From the NCBI RefSeq assembly GCF_000344685.1, contig NW_006920410.1:1264414-1328413 (forward strand): DNA of 64,000 nucleotides, read 5' to 3'. The notes under the pieces are model-generated. The model searched no databases. It worked only from the letters and a program-made list of their open reading frames with translations, and was not told where the DNA came from. This document shows positions 32,479 through 44,288 of the stretch, in pieces. Position numbers and translations under genes: made by a program. The DNA is from Gloeophyllum trabeum ATCC 11539 (taxonomy: Eukaryota; Basidiomycota; Agaricomycetes; Gloeophyllales; Gloeophyllaceae). The first letter of the stretch is position 1. Every line of letters starts with the position of its first letter.

Positions 32479-33586
32479 TCACCAATGACCAAGCTCCACG
32501 ACGTCGGTGTCGAAGCCTAGCTCGAGCCACCTATCTACTCCAGGGAACCTCTCCGCGTTCCCCCTCAAGCCTACATATCCCGCCTGGTCGTACACGCGTG
32601 CGGCAGGATTGCCGTGTGAGACGTAAAGCACAACGGCCTGCTTGGTCTTCAGAAGGCTAATTGGAAAGAAATGCACATTAGACAAGTGTGGCCCGTAGTT
32701 ATGAACCTAGGGAAACTTACTGCTTAGTGACCCTCCTAACCAGCCTCAGAGCACATCCTCTTTGCCTCCACCTCGGGTTGGTGTATACCTTAGTTATAGC
32801 GGCAACATTTGTCGAGACCCGGGTGAACGCTACGATCGAAGCGATGTCGGGCTCTCCGCTCTCGTGCCTGATCTCATGCACCCACACTTGTCCATCTTTA
32901 ACCAGCATCCTTGCCTCCTCCAATGCTCTCTCAAACGTGAGGAGGAAAGGAGGAGAGGTCTCGCTAAAAGCTTGGCATAGCTCGGCGATGACCGGCACGT
33001 CTCTGTCAACCGCTGCACGAAGGGAGACGGAGAAGCCATCGAGCACGGTCATGGTCTTGTTGATGAAGGATTTCGCCGTGCAGTACGTGAACGTCGCTGC
33101 GTAGTACTTTGGCGAGCGAGCGAGTCGCACACCAGCCACTTGGGACCAAATAGCAGCAAAAATTTCTGTCACTGGCTCCGGGGCGAAGATTGAGAAGACG
33201 CGCTCCCGACTGACACCTGCCCCAAGTAGTTCATGGACGAGGGCTGCGACAGCAGGGCGGGTATAGTCGAAATCGAGTAATTGAGAGAACGGCGCGGAAG
33301 CAAAAATGAACACAGGATAGGGCCCCATCGGCCCCTCCGTACACGAAAGAACGAAGTCAAGAACACCGTGCCTCTGACAAACAATCCAGAGTTGGTCTCG
33401 AGGGAGTGGGTCGTTGTGCCGTTCCTTCTCTATGGTTTTCAATAGATGAGGCAGAATAATGTTGGCGGGGCCCTCGACAAGGCTATCGCTCCGTAGAAAG
33501 TCGAGTATGCCGTGAGGAATGGAGGACGGGCTGTGGTAGGATTGGGCGCTGATGTGGTCCCCAATCAGAGCGCTCGGAATCGGCAT
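32479..33586 (-). CDS. GNAT-fold acetyltransferase, copy 1
   Basis: Encodes 347 residues with one 64-nt intron near 32660-32723 (RRVTK to HLLKTKQA). The start is MPIPSALIG at 33586, which aligns with the paralog's MPISTSTIY; the open frame extends upstream only to a GTG. The N-terminal half has a conserved block (IVCQRHGVLDFVLSCTEGPM, PVFIFASAPFSQL, RVFSIFAPEPVTEIFAAIW). The C-terminal half is a GNAT domain with SIVAFTRVSTNVAAITKVYT, the acetyl-CoA loop WRQRGCALRLV, and VVLYVSHGNPAARVYDQAGY. Substrate unknown. A divergent paralog lies at 35259-36278. Confidence 0.82.
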
Positions 33587-33653
33587 GTCGAGGATGTAGT
33601 TGGGGAGATGGGCGGCGACGAGGGTGATGGTAGCTTCGAGTGGGACGACATCC

Positions 33654-33659
33654 TTTATA
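33654..33659 (-). promoter_or_regulatory. TATA-like box of GNAT copy 1
   Basis: TATAAA on the minus strand about 70 bp upstream of the chosen ATG (33586). It supports that start over an upstream one. Confidence 0.45.
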
Positions 33660-33984
33660 ATACCCCGGCAAGCTATGAGAAGCTCTGCTGGTCTGTGTGC
33701 ACAGGCAGATAGAGGGTGTATCACAAGTATGAAGTCCGTTTGCTCCCGCGGGGTCAGGTGTTACAAGCTATGGACGTCATGGACGCAGTGAAGTTGAACT
33801 TGGTATAGCTAGTAAAATCGCCCCGGTCTGACCTTGTTCCCAAAATTCAGAGAGCGAAAGTTTCATCGTCAGATGCCGAGACGCTGGATGTCAACATGTC
33901 AGCGGCGCAAAAGGGGCCTAGTGGGGAGTGCATCTGGTCGCACACAAAGAGCCATGCCACCCGCTCTCCCGGTGAATCAGCTGT

Positions 33985-34987
33985 GACTTAGCAACGCGCA
34001 ATCAGGCTTCCAGCGGCTTTCATGGCAAAGTGATGGTACATACTGGCGCACAGGAAGCGTGGCTTGAAAGGCCAGTGGAGCCCGCTGGCATGCGCCGAAC
34101 CGTCCAGCGCCAGCTGCGGACACCTGTCTCATGTAGATATGCGGTATACTTACACCAGCGCTACAGGAGGACGGTACTCCGCAGATTTTCGCTCCATGAA
34201 GGAAAGATGCGAGTTACACCGTTTGTTGGTACAGCACTTAAGCAAGAGCCTTGGTATGCGTTTGATCAGAGGATAGCAACGTATAGCCTCACGTAAGATC
34301 CGATTTACTCGAGAAAACAAGGCAAAATGACTTACTTCGTTATAAGCGCCTGGGCTGAGCGCTTGATGCACTTCTTTCTCGTGAGCCCATGGCATCCATA
34401 AGAGATTGCGTCCACAAACCCCGTGGTACCCGGCCTGCAGAATTGCTTTACATTCCCGTATATCCGTTCATCAGGGAAGCAATATCGACCAGCGCCAACT
34501 ACCCCCCCAAGCCGTGGTCGTATTGAAACCTGGTCAAAGGGAGGGAGGCAGACTGCCACAAGCTGTGTCATCCCGCGATTATGGGGGGAACCTGAAGAAG
34601 CTCGACTTTCGAGTGCACATCAGCTGGAGTATCGGGCCGCCCTCTTTCAGATGTGAAGGAACCGGAGTCGTCCTGATCGTTAACCTGAAATTTTTGGCAG
34701 AGCTGTGAGTATACGCGCGAGGGCCACACTGCAGGTGCTGTATCCCCGTATCCAGCAAGTTCCGTCCTCAATACATTCCGCGAGGGTTGGAAAATCGCTG
34801 AGATAACGGACATTGATGTTCGCATGTCGTCGAACTTACAAGGAGAGGGCGTGCGAACGCGGCGCCAGGCGAGATCGAAATCTCGTATAGGCGATGTGTC
34901 AAAACCTTCTTCGCAATCACCGCGACGTATTGATATGAACTGGCATAACCGCGAAGTACATTCAGCGTGCGAGGTGCTCCCTGCATG
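33985..34987 (-). CDS. Possible spliced gene of unknown function between the GNAT paralogs
   Basis: Low-confidence model. On the minus strand an exon-like stretch reads CQFISIRRGDCEEGFDTSPI, then DFDLAWRRVRTPSP. A perfect-looking 42-nt intron (GTAAGT...CTCAG, about 34793-34834) joins it in phase to IFQPSRNVLRTELAGYGDTA and PAVWPSRVYSQLCQKFQ. Further coding-like blocks are AGYHGVCGRNLLWMPW, AHEKEVHQALSPGAYNE and, after another GTAAGT intron, IRCYPLIKRIPRLLLKCC. I cannot assign a start, a stop or a family. It may be a real gene, a pseudogene or chance. Confidence 0.3.
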
Positions 34988-35258
34988 CCAGGTATATGTA
35001 TATGTAAATTGGTGGCAGTACTAGTACGGATACGTCATAATGACAGTTCCATAAACAGGGTGTGTGGCTATCAGTACATTGCAATTATTGTACGGTATCG
35101 GGTATGTCTTCATCTATGCTACATGACAATGTCCTAGGCCTAGTACAATTATGAATTGATGACGGGTCGATGTGGAATGAAGAGACATTTGTGGAAGCTT
35201 ATTCTATACAGATTGTTTCGGGGTCAGATGTTCATTTTTGGCAATGATCAGTTCTCGT

Positions 35259-36278
35259 TCACCAATGTCCTAGTCGTGTAACCTTCGGGTCAAATCCAAG
35301 CTCGAGCCATGGGTCTACCCCCTCGTATTGCTCAGCATTGCCGCGCAGTCCGACGAAGCCGACTCTGTCGTAGACCTTCGCCGCAGGGTTCCCGTGCGAC
35401 ACGTACAAGACTACGCTCTCCTTCGTCCTCAGCAGGTGCTCCGTCACGGCTCTGACGAGACGCTCCGCGCAACCTCGCTGCCGCCACAGGGGGTTGGTGT
35501 AGACCTTGGTGATGGCTGCGACACGGTCACTCTCCCTGGTGAATGCTGCGATGGAAGCGATGTCCGTTGCGCAGCCACCTTCTGATATCTCGTGAACCCA
35601 AATCTTTCCATTATGAATAAGCATCCCCGCCTCCCGCCAGGCGGCCTCGTGGGACAGGATGAACGGCTCCGAGGTGGCCGCGAAATCTCTGCATAGTCGA
35701 GCTATCGCAGCCTGATCCTCCTCAACGGCGGGACGAATCTTGTACGACATCCCCTGCACATAGGTCATCCTGCGCTTGACGAACGTGCGACGAGTGCAGT
35801 GAGAGAAAGTGGCTGCGTAGTATTCCGGTTGTGATGCGAATTGTACTCCAGTAAATTTGCACCACCGCTTCGCGAACGCGACTGTGATGGGCTTGGGAGC
35901 GAATATGGAGAAAACCCGCTCGTTCGGGACGAGTTGATGCAGCCTGGAAGCCATCTCTTCTATACGGGGAATCATGTATGATTCGGCGAGTTGGGAAAAA
36001 GGAACGGCGGAGAAGATGAAGATGGGATAATCACCCAGGGGGCCTGTTGTACAAGACAAAATGAAGTCGACGGAGTGGGAGCCGTGCAGGGGTTGTGTGG
36101 TGCAGACTATCCAATATTGCCCGTATAATTGCTCTTTGTCAAGGCACTTCAGCGCGTGGGGGAGCATGATATTTGCATCGCGCTCGCGCAGGTTGAACGC
36201 GTCCCAGACGTATGGAGGGAACTGCGCTGGTGACTTGTACGAAGTCACGGAGTATATGGTGGATGTCGAGATTGGCAT
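35259..36278 (-). CDS. GNAT-fold acetyltransferase, copy 2 (intronless)
   Basis: A 339-residue single-exon paralog of the gene at 32479. Same order: IVCTTQPLHGSHSVDFILSC, FIFSAVPFSQL, RVFSIFAPKPITVAFAKRW, EYYAATFSHCTRRTFVKRR, then GNAT motifs SIAAFTRESDRVAAITKVYT, WRQRGCAERLV, VVLYVSHGNPAAKVYDRVGF and the shared end LELGFD...LGHW. It lacks the intron of copy 1 at the EHLL/KHLL position. The near-identical C-terminus (GLRGNAE..GVD.WLELGFD) and weaker N-terminus show that the GNAT part is more constrained. Confidence 0.85.
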   Translation of the reverse strand: MPISTSTIYSVTSYKSPAQFPPYVWDAFNLRERDANIMLPHALKCLDKEQLYGQYWIVCTTQPLHGSHSVDFILSCTTGPLGDYPIFIFSAVPFSQLAESYMIPRIEEMASRLHQLVPNERVFSIFAPKPITVAFAKRWCKFTGVQFASQPEYYAATFSHCTRRTFVKRRMTYVQGMSYKIRPAVEEDQAAIARLCRDFAATSEPFILSHEAAWREAGMLIHNGKIWVHEISEGGCATDIASIAAFTRESDRVAAITKVYTNPLWRQRGCAERLVRAVTEHLLRTKESVVLYVSHGNPAAKVYDRVGFVGLRGNAEQYEGVDPWLELGFDPKVTRLGHW

Positions 36279-37246
36279 GACAGCGTACTGCGGTTTGTGT
36301 GGATGCGAGGATGAGGGGTATTGTTGAGTTGGTGATAGCCATGGTTGTCAAGGCCTGACTCTTATACTGTCAATGGACGCAGTGTCAACTGGTGGTTCAG
36401 CTTGCACAGGTACGTCCTGACTCTACCGTGTGACTCATTGATTTCCTGGCATTACTTGGAAACGACAGCTGCACAGGAAACATACCGAATCCGGTACGGG
36501 TGCGCCGTACACGATCGGAGGGCGGCGGGCGCACGCACGTACAAGGAAGGTCGGCTATATTGCTCCACGTCCAAGAACGTATGTGGACGTCGCGGTGCCG
36601 TTCCCAATGTTTGCAGTTGGCTGTGGGAGGGCTGACTTGCCATAAACGATGAGCATCCGTATTTTCGAGATGATATATTACAAACCTTGCTTCACTGTAA
36701 AACGCCCCAGAAAGGCAAGGGGCGGGTGATTCGATGTCGGCATTAGCTAGGGCTGACCAGAGTGCCGAACGTCTTCGTTGCGTTGACTCGGATGCAGAGC
36801 GTGGTTGCCAGTTTGGGGGGAGGGCGGTCACAGGCTGTGTATATGAGTCGATATGTATCATGCTATGGCAGGTCCATGACTCGGACGAGTCCCAGATGCT
36901 GTGAAGCACAGTCGCCCGGCCGTGAACGGGCCATCGACCAAACACTTAGCTGGCCGGGGGACATTGAGATTGGATTTGTTGCACAGTTGAGACAAGTCGC
37001 ACATACATAGCCAGGGTCATACGCCACCTCCGGGGAATAGCCTTCAAGCTGCATTGACTCTGAGAGATTGGCGAAACATCAACTGCCACTGAGACACCAG
37101 ATCTGATCCGATCTGATCTGATGGCAGATCACCTTGTAGCCACGTGTGGGATCTTTGGCTTCGCTTAGCATTCCCGGCCTTCACCCGCCACCGCGACAGC
37201 CTGCGCGTCTCCCATACGCTCGACAAATTTATTCACAACTTGCGCC
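36279..37246. other. Divergent intergenic region, ~970 bp
   Basis: Between GNAT copy 2 and Pop3. A 182-codon minus-strand ORF (36397-36945) has no recognisable motif and is not called. A short direct repeat of GATCTGATC occurs at 37095-37122. Confidence 0.45.
37095..37122. repeat. Short direct repeat (GATCTGATC/GATCCGATCTGATCTGAT)
   Basis: Three to four imperfect units of GATCTGATC about 130 bp upstream of the Pop3 ATG. Significance unknown. Confidence 0.5.
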
Positions 37247-38396
37247 ATGTCAGAAAAGACGGCAAAAACACATACTGCTGTCTCTAATCGGGCTAGGGCA
37301 AAGCAGGCACTAGAGCGCAAGGTCGTCTACAAAAGCGTCCTGGATAACCCGCATCGAATTCAATGGTGACGCCCAACCTTTCTCGCTTCTACCTGTTCTT
37401 CTCAGACAGACATCCTGTAGGCCATCGATACCCATGAATATCGGGAATTCTCTACTCTCACGGGTGATTGCTCTACTTGACGGAGTTGCTTCGTATCATC
37501 TTCTGCGCGATCAAGTGAACAGGGCACGGAAGAAAGCTCGACGCCTAAACGATGGTACCAGCGAAGGAAGGCCCCCGAAGAAGGCGAAGAAGGATGGCAT
37601 GCATCTTCTGGTTGCGGATTCCAACCAAGGCACAGATGTGACTCCTGGAGACTCCCAGGACATGAGCGCAAAAGGTCAGCAGGAAGAAGTTGAGAATCAG
37701 GAGGTAGCCTCCCCCGGTCCGCCAGCTGTGCTGCGCTTCTTGACCATAGGTGTGAATGAAGTCACCAAACGATTGGAAGCTCAAGCCATAGCAAGTCGTC
37801 AAGCCGTGACCAGCTCGAATGACGGGATAGCCGTTACTGCCGCGACGCTCCCTTCTCCGCTCCGGATGATCTTAGCTTGCTCAGCGGACATTGACCCTCC
37901 GATTTTGATCGGACATCTTCCCGGGCTGGTCGCAACATGTAATTCGGCTGCTCGCGGACCCACCCTGTCCACCCAGGGCACTCCGGCGCCTATCAAACTA
38001 GTCCCCCTTCCCAAGGGAGCAGAGTACGCTTTGTCAGAAGCCCTGGGGCTGCGCCGCGCCTCCGTCGTTGCGATCGATGTGCGTTCGTATTTACGCCCCA
38101 GATCTGGTGCGCGGTTAACGTATCCCTAGGCTGATGCCCCGGGTCTATCCATGCTCGATGATCTCATTGATCAAGTACCTACGCTAGCGGCGTCGTGGCT
38201 GACTCCGCAGTCGTTGGTCAATCCGGAGCAATCTCTGGTACCCACTCATATCAAACAGCTACGCACATCGGCACCGAAGGACATCAAGGCTGCGAAACAG
38301 AAACGCGCCGAGGGTAAAGCGGCTGCGAAGGAAAGGCAAAGGCGACGGCGGAAGGAGCTTTCCGACAGAAAGACTCGCTTGAGCATAACAACTTAA
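37247..38396 (+). CDS. POP3: RNase P/MRP subunit Pop3
   Basis: A three-exon gene for 347 residues; introns 37366-37420 and 38079-38129. The first splice restores the family hallmark KSVLDNPHRIQW then PSIPMNIGN, typical of Pop3, followed by SRVIALLDGVASYHLLRDQV. The central region contains a basic NLS-like run (RPPKKAKKDG) and an L7Ae-like half (LRFLTIGVNEVTKRLEAQA, MILACSADIDPPILIGHLPG, KLVPLPKGAEYALSEALGLR). The C-terminus is strongly basic (AAKQKRAEGKAAAKERQRRR). It acts in nuclear RNase P and RNase MRP, processing tRNA and rRNA precursors. Confidence 0.85.
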
Positions 38397-38851
38397 GGTG
38401 CAGAAGCGCCGTTGCTTCCCTGTTTCTGTCCATTGCCTTCCCTGCCGTCGCGAATGATCCTTGTACGTGCCTGTGAGCCGGTACATTCCGATATATGAGT
38501 TCCCTCCCTATTCCCTATTCATAGTAAGGAACACCGATGTATCCGTGCTTCGTACGTCTCTTTGCGGAGGAATTGTGCACTCTGTACCTGTGTTCACTCG
38601 CAATCTGCTGAGTACTAAGAGATATGAACAAGCATCCGAGTCGGCCTGAAGATGAGGTTCATTCCGTTCCAAGTTCGGCCATTCCTAAGCCCTATTCTAG
38701 GGGTACCGGGACATGCCGCGCTAATCGGCTGCCACTGGTACTGTACTAGCACATCACCTGTATATTGCCTGTATAGCCTAGAGTTCCCTCACGATTCACA
38801 CGACTCTCTCATCGCCTTTCCAACATTGCAAGACGCGATAGAAACAAGCTG
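38397..38851. other. Intergenic region between POP3 and DCD1
   Basis: 455 bp. Small ORFs without motif. It contains the POP3 terminator and DCD1 promoter. Confidence 0.5.
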
Positions 38852-40253
38852 ATGTTCGTTGCAATTGTAGGGACACGGTATTCAGGTAAAACGACAGTCG
38901 AAGATTACCTGATTCACCTGAAAGGCTTTACGTCCGTGCGTCTGATTGATGATGAGTCTCTGGTAGCCACATTTTCTTCTGGAGGACTCATGATGCCTTA
39001 CCATGAGTGTGTAGGTGGGGAAAGGATTTACCGCCTCGAACAGCCTGAGTTATAACGGTCATGCCTCTGAACGAGACCTCGCTGTCCATCCGTCAGGGAA
39101 TTCTGTGAGGCCCGGCTCTGACCCGATCAAATCTATGTCATTTAACCATGCTGTAGCCTCCAGACACCAGTGCACTTGGGCGGTTTGCAACTGCTGGAAA
39201 TCAGGCACTGGTTCTGTCCTTCAGGACCCCGACGGAGCTCCTCGACCACGTCACTCGGAACTGGCGATCTGATTTTGTAACGACGGATATCACCTGTAGT
39301 GATGTATTGGAAAAGTTCTCGACAAGACCTTTCTTCCTTCTACTCAGCATCGACGCACCCCTGATGGACCGGTACCGGCGATGCAGTCAATCTTCTGGAC
39401 GACCACTTGAAGAGTTCCTGCAAGAACACGATCACATTGTGTACGGAAATCATGCCAGTTCGCAAAGTGATCGGACAAGTCGACGTTCGTCCTTGAATGA
39501 GCTAAGGCATTTGGTGGACATGCACGTCGTCAATGCTTTCGACACTCTGCAAGCCTTCCATTCACATCTAGACGAGCTGAACATTCTTGACCGCAACCGC
39601 CTTCGTCCTCACTGGGACACATATTTTATGGTATGATTTATTAAAAGAATTCTCGTACCCCTTGACTTAGCCCTATTCACAGACACTAGCCTCACTTGCA
39701 GCGCAGCGGTCGAATTGCATGAAACGCCGTGTCGGAGCGGTTCTCGTCCGAGACAATCGAATTGTGGCTACCGGGTATGTAATTCTACCACAGGGACGAG
39801 TCTGCGCCTCATAACCAGCAGATAGTTACAATGGAACACCGCGTGGGGTGACAAACTGCAACGAAGGAGGCTGCCCACGCTGCAATAGTGGGCTTGAAGC
39901 TTTGGACGAATGTCTCTGTCTCCATGCTGAAGAGAATGCTCTCTTGGAAGCGGGGCGCGAAAGGGTAGGAGTCGGAGCGGTCTTGTACTGCAACACGTTC
40001 GTAGATCTCGCAGCAGCCACTACGATGTATCTGACACGTCATTAGGTGCCCTTGTCTGAAGTGCACAATCAAGATCATACAGACGGGAGTCACAGAGGTG
40101 ATCTATAACCTGAGCTACAAAGTGTAAGCATGACATTCCTCGATTACATCCACATACATCATCCAAGTCGAACAATCTGCCAGGGATGACGCGTCCGCCA
40201 AACTGTTCGGAGAAGCAGGGGTGCAATTGCGAAGACACGCACCTCCTCCTTGA
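38852..40253 (+). CDS. DCD1: Deoxycytidylate (dCMP) deaminase
   Basis: Converts dCMP to dUMP for thymidylate synthesis. The ATG at 38852 starts MFVAIVGTRYSGKTTVEDYL, the P-loop-like N-terminus usual in fungal Dcd1. After one or more introns (about 38990-39200, not resolved) come FRTPTELLDHVTRNWRSDFV, SDVLEKFSTRPFFLLLSIDA, then the deaminase: RVGAVLVRDNRIVATG, YNGTPRGVTNCNEGGCPRC, catalytic HAEENALLEAG and, across an intron, CPCLKCTIKIIQTGVTEVIY. HAE plus CPxxC provide the zinc site. The last intron (GTAAGC...CTGCCAG) gives DDASAKLFGEAGVQLRRHAP. The stop is only 29 bp from the convergent TTI1 stop. Confidence 0.9.
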
Positions 40254-40282
40254 TTACATGGCTCTATGGGGGAACAGTGATA

Positions 40283-43200
40283 CTATGGACTGTCTTGCAG
40301 TAGTTCCGTCAGTATTATATTTGCATTGGTTTCAATCTGCCACCGCTCCTCCAGCATGAACCCTAGAGAGTCGTCTACCGTCCGCGATGTAGCCGATAGA
40401 ACGAGCCAGACAGCATCTTCGTTGTTCTTCCCTATAGCTTTGTACAAATCGCGGGCGCACTTCTGAAGTTCGTTGTGGGCACCATTCGCCAGGAAGCGTC
40501 GAAAGGACATGATGACATCCCAAACCGCAGCGTCCTCGATCCGCACACCTCTAATGGCGGCAGTCATGGTCCTCAACAGTGCGCGGTACAGTCTGTGCGA
40601 GTGAGTGTAGGCGGACTCAGTCCCTATTGCATTCGGCCCTCTCCGAGCCAAGGCATTGGTGGCGTCCGCGGTCTCCAGTTTGTTAAGCATTGTACGGAAC
40701 CGAGGCCATGCATCATCCCAGATTCGTCGCGACATAAACGAGCCCACATGCGTGGTAAGAGCTTCGATTAATTGGGCGGCTGCACTAACAACATAGGGCT
40801 CGGCATCCGATAGTCGGTTTAGCACAAAAGGCCATGCATGGTGGAGAGATGATAGCAGTGCCGATTCGGGCAGTACGGGGACAGCGGACGACAGCAACAA
40901 CAGTATTCTGGCCCGAACACTGGGTACCCCATGAGTCAGGAAATATAGAGAACGGGACACTATTTGCTTTGTCAACGCCTGTGTCGGAGTCGGCGGAGGT
41001 TGTGCAGTGGAATCTGGAGATTTTGCTGACGGTCTTTCAGCATCCGTACTGTCGTCTTTGCCCCATGGTCTTCTCGGGGCCGGGCCGTAGTCAGTTGGAT
41101 CCTCCCCCAGAGGTTGGTGGCGATGGTGGAACCACGTAAAGAATGCATCAAGGCGCTCCTTGCCGCGGTGCGGCGACGTCTGAAAATCTGGCTCGATACT
41201 TTTCGAGGCATGGGCCTCTTCGTCGGCTGCGATCACTTTGATTACTTCTGAAAGCACCTCCAGGAGACCTTCTACGACTATCTCGTATCCATGAAATTCA
41301 TCGAGCCTGTCGAAACATTCCTCCACAACGTCGCCAGCTCTGCTGACGACATCCCGTCCAGCAAGGCGTATAAGCAGCATCAGGACCTTCGCGGCATCCA
41401 TGTCCAGCCACCGGCGCGTGAAGCGACGTGATACGGCATCGAGGATGTAGTCGAAATTCGACAGGACTAGATTAGATGGCGATGCGAAGGAGGTGCTGTA
41501 GGTGATGAAATTCAACGCCACTGAAGCTGTCTCAGCCAAGTACGCATCTGTGGAAACCATGGAATGAAGGACGGGGTATAAGGTGTGGACGAATAACGGA
41601 GTTGCCCGCGATTGAAGTATACCAGTTGTAAGAGCTATGAGTTGCAAGCAAACGGCCTTATGAAGTGAAGGCCGTAGGGCGGCGTTTCGAAAGATAGGGT
41701 TGGATTCCTGTCTGCCCAATGAGACAGGAATTAGTCCCTTACGATACTCAATCAGCATATTTTCGTCCTGCACAGCATCTTGCCTCAGCTGAGATTCGTT
41801 TGACGCATCGTCAGTATCGCCTTCCTCTACTTCATCCCATAGCTCAGAGACGTTCCGAGCGAGTATGCGAGCCAACTTCTGCAATCTGCTACTTCTGGAA
41901 AAGGAAATAGAGTCCATGCTGTCGGCTCTGTCAAGCTCAACTCCGCTAACACCTTCCAGTAGTCTCGAGCCACACCAAAGGGCGGCGACGGCTCTAATGG
42001 TCCTCCCACCGAGCCCCACACTAGCGAACCACTCGACTGTGTATAAGCATTCATCACCACACGCTGTCCCCAGTGATCGCAGCATCCGTTCCAGCGCAGT
42101 GAATGTGGATCGAGAAGAGATATTCCGCAGAGTCATAGCGGGGAAAGGGGTCAGCACAACACCTATCGGACCATTCTCAAGGAGCGATTGCGGCCCTTGG
42201 CATTCCGCAATGACAATGGTAGGCGGAAGGAATTCCAGAACGGACAGCAGCGCCCAACCCCATTTTTCGATACCGCCAGTGGGTCCTAACAATTTACTGA
42301 TCCCCGATGAGACAGAGGAGAAACCGCGACCGGCTCCTACTCCGGTTGGCGTTGATTGACCTGAGATCGTATGACTCACTCGGGAGATTGCTTCAATGAT
42401 CCGTGCACTGTGCTCGACCTTTGCGTCTGAGTGGGTAGGGAGAAACCGAGGGATTGCAGCAAGGTGGTCGCTCATCATCCGCATGAGGGCCCGCCAAAGA
42501 GCGTGATGGACCTTGGCCGAAGGCGACAGAGAGTCTACCAGCAACCCTTCCGCTAGTCTGGCTACGCTATCCAAGTCCGACAGACTTAAGGATAGCAGCA
42601 TAGACAGCAACAGAGGCTGTGTCTGGGGTAGAGTAAGAGACGTAGCACTGACAAGCGCGGCTGAAAAAGACGCCAGCCCCCTCAGGGCAACGGGGTTCGG
42701 GTGTGAAATCAATGGCGTTAACGAATTGATAGCTATGTGCAGCTGGGATGCCGTACCACGTAACCAACTGTCGGTCCTGGGAGTCGTATATGGTAACCTG
42801 AGATTCTGGGACGAGTTCTGCCCTGTCGTGTCGCTGGCCGTCTGCAAGAGGTCTTCAAGATCGTTTATATCCCTTACAGCGCCTTCCGCGACGCAAATAT
42901 CATCGCCGATAGCTTTGATTATGATGCCTCGCAAAACGGCGAGAGCCCCTGCTACGATTTCGCCGTTTGCTGACGTCTTCGATGTCGCGAGACCTAGTGC
43001 GACCTTGCACATTGTACTGACGACACCGGGAAGAACTGATGGAGCCAGTCCAGAGGGTAGGTAAAGCCTGACAAGCAACTCCAGTAGTTGTAGAGAACGC
43101 CGTTGGAGTGTCAGATGCTCTGATGTAGAGGTCATCAGACTCGAGTCCAGGGTCTGTCCAAGCACAGGTATGAATTGAGCAGACTGAATGTGCCCTTGGA

Positions 43201-43774
43201 TTTCTAGCAGACGAGCACGCTCATTGTCAGGCGGTCTTCGAAATTTGATGCGCTCCTCGCCATTCCTCTCTCGTAGTAATGCAAGTAGGCACTGGATTGC
43301 AGCAGCTTTCGTCTCGTCGCTTCTCATCCTGCCTTTCCCCTTGCTCTCCATACCCGTTAAGATAGCACTGGATAGTAGGAATACTTGTTCCCAAGTGCGT
43401 ATGTCGCAGTCCCACCACCATGTCTCCGAAAGGAAGAACAAGATACCCAAGATCTTTTCAAGAATCTGATCCGGTATCTCACGCGAAGGGTTTCGCCTCA
43501 GGATGGTCGATATGGGGAAGAAGACGTAGGATATGAGGGAGGGAGTGAGGATGAAGCCAGAGGCTCCAATGTCGTCCAGAGTGTTCAAGAGCTCCACAAG
43601 TAGCCTGAACACATTGGGAATTGAGCTTGGGGTTAGTGATGAATTTCCGAGCAATGGTACGCAAATTTTCTTGAGCTACTGACGGTAAGTATACAATACC
43701 CACAAACAAGGGGTAACAAGCACCTTCTGAAATACCGCCTGCCTCTGCTCGTCTTCGCCAGTGGCCTGCGACAT
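40283..43774 (-). CDS. TTI1: TTI1, subunit of the TELO2-TTI1-TTI2 co-chaperone
   Basis: A 1147-residue HEAT-repeat protein. A 51-nt first exon (MSQATGEDEQRQAVFQK) and one 48-nt intron (43676-43723) precede a single long exon. Family landmarks are FILTPSLISYVFFPISTILR, ILFFLSETWWWDCDIRTWEQ and the HEAT-like C-terminal half (VSAAAQLIEALTTHVGSFMS, LYRALLRTMTAAIRGV). With Tel2 and Tti2 it matures the PIKK kinases (TOR, ATM, ATR) with Hsp90. The frame is intact throughout. Confidence 0.9.
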
Positions 43775-44288
43775 GCCCAACGGAGCAGATGCGCGATTAT
43801 AACGACGATATTGCAAGCAAAAGTCGAGTGCCCTCTGACGGCGTCAACATAAATAAAGCGGAGTATCCGCGCTCTGTTCCACGTCTACCGGGAGACTACC
43901 AGTTTGCTACGTCGCTCCAGTCAGCCGATGTCCGTAAGCAAGATGGCACGAAAGTATGAACATTGTATATTGACAGATGTAGAACCGGTTCCAGCCTACA
44001 GTCGAGTTCAGTGGCAAGCGTGCGCAGGCATAACGAGGGCGCGCTTAAGTACCGCGAAACAAGCTTTCTATAATTTGCCACATTCGCACGCATCCTTGCA
44101 AGGACCTCCTGTACGTTTGTGGACCGACACGGCGGTGGAGTCCCATAGTCAACGACGGTCCGAGAGGAATGCGCTCTCAGCCTGCGAGGACCGGGTTTTG
44201 TTAAAGTCTTTCCTCTTCGCCGTCGGACTCTGAGCTCGTCCAACTGCTCGTCTCGTCTCATCTCACTTAGAATCTCCAGGACCAGGAG
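43775..44288. other. Divergent promoter region TTI1 / aminodeoxychorismate synthase
   Basis: 514 bp between two divergent ATGs. Overlapping ORFs on both strands (43896-44300) are not supported by any motif. Confidence 0.5.

Noticed and set aside
36397..36945. 182-codon minus ORF upstream of POP3
   Set aside because: No recognisable family, signal or repeat; probably chance in a promoter region.
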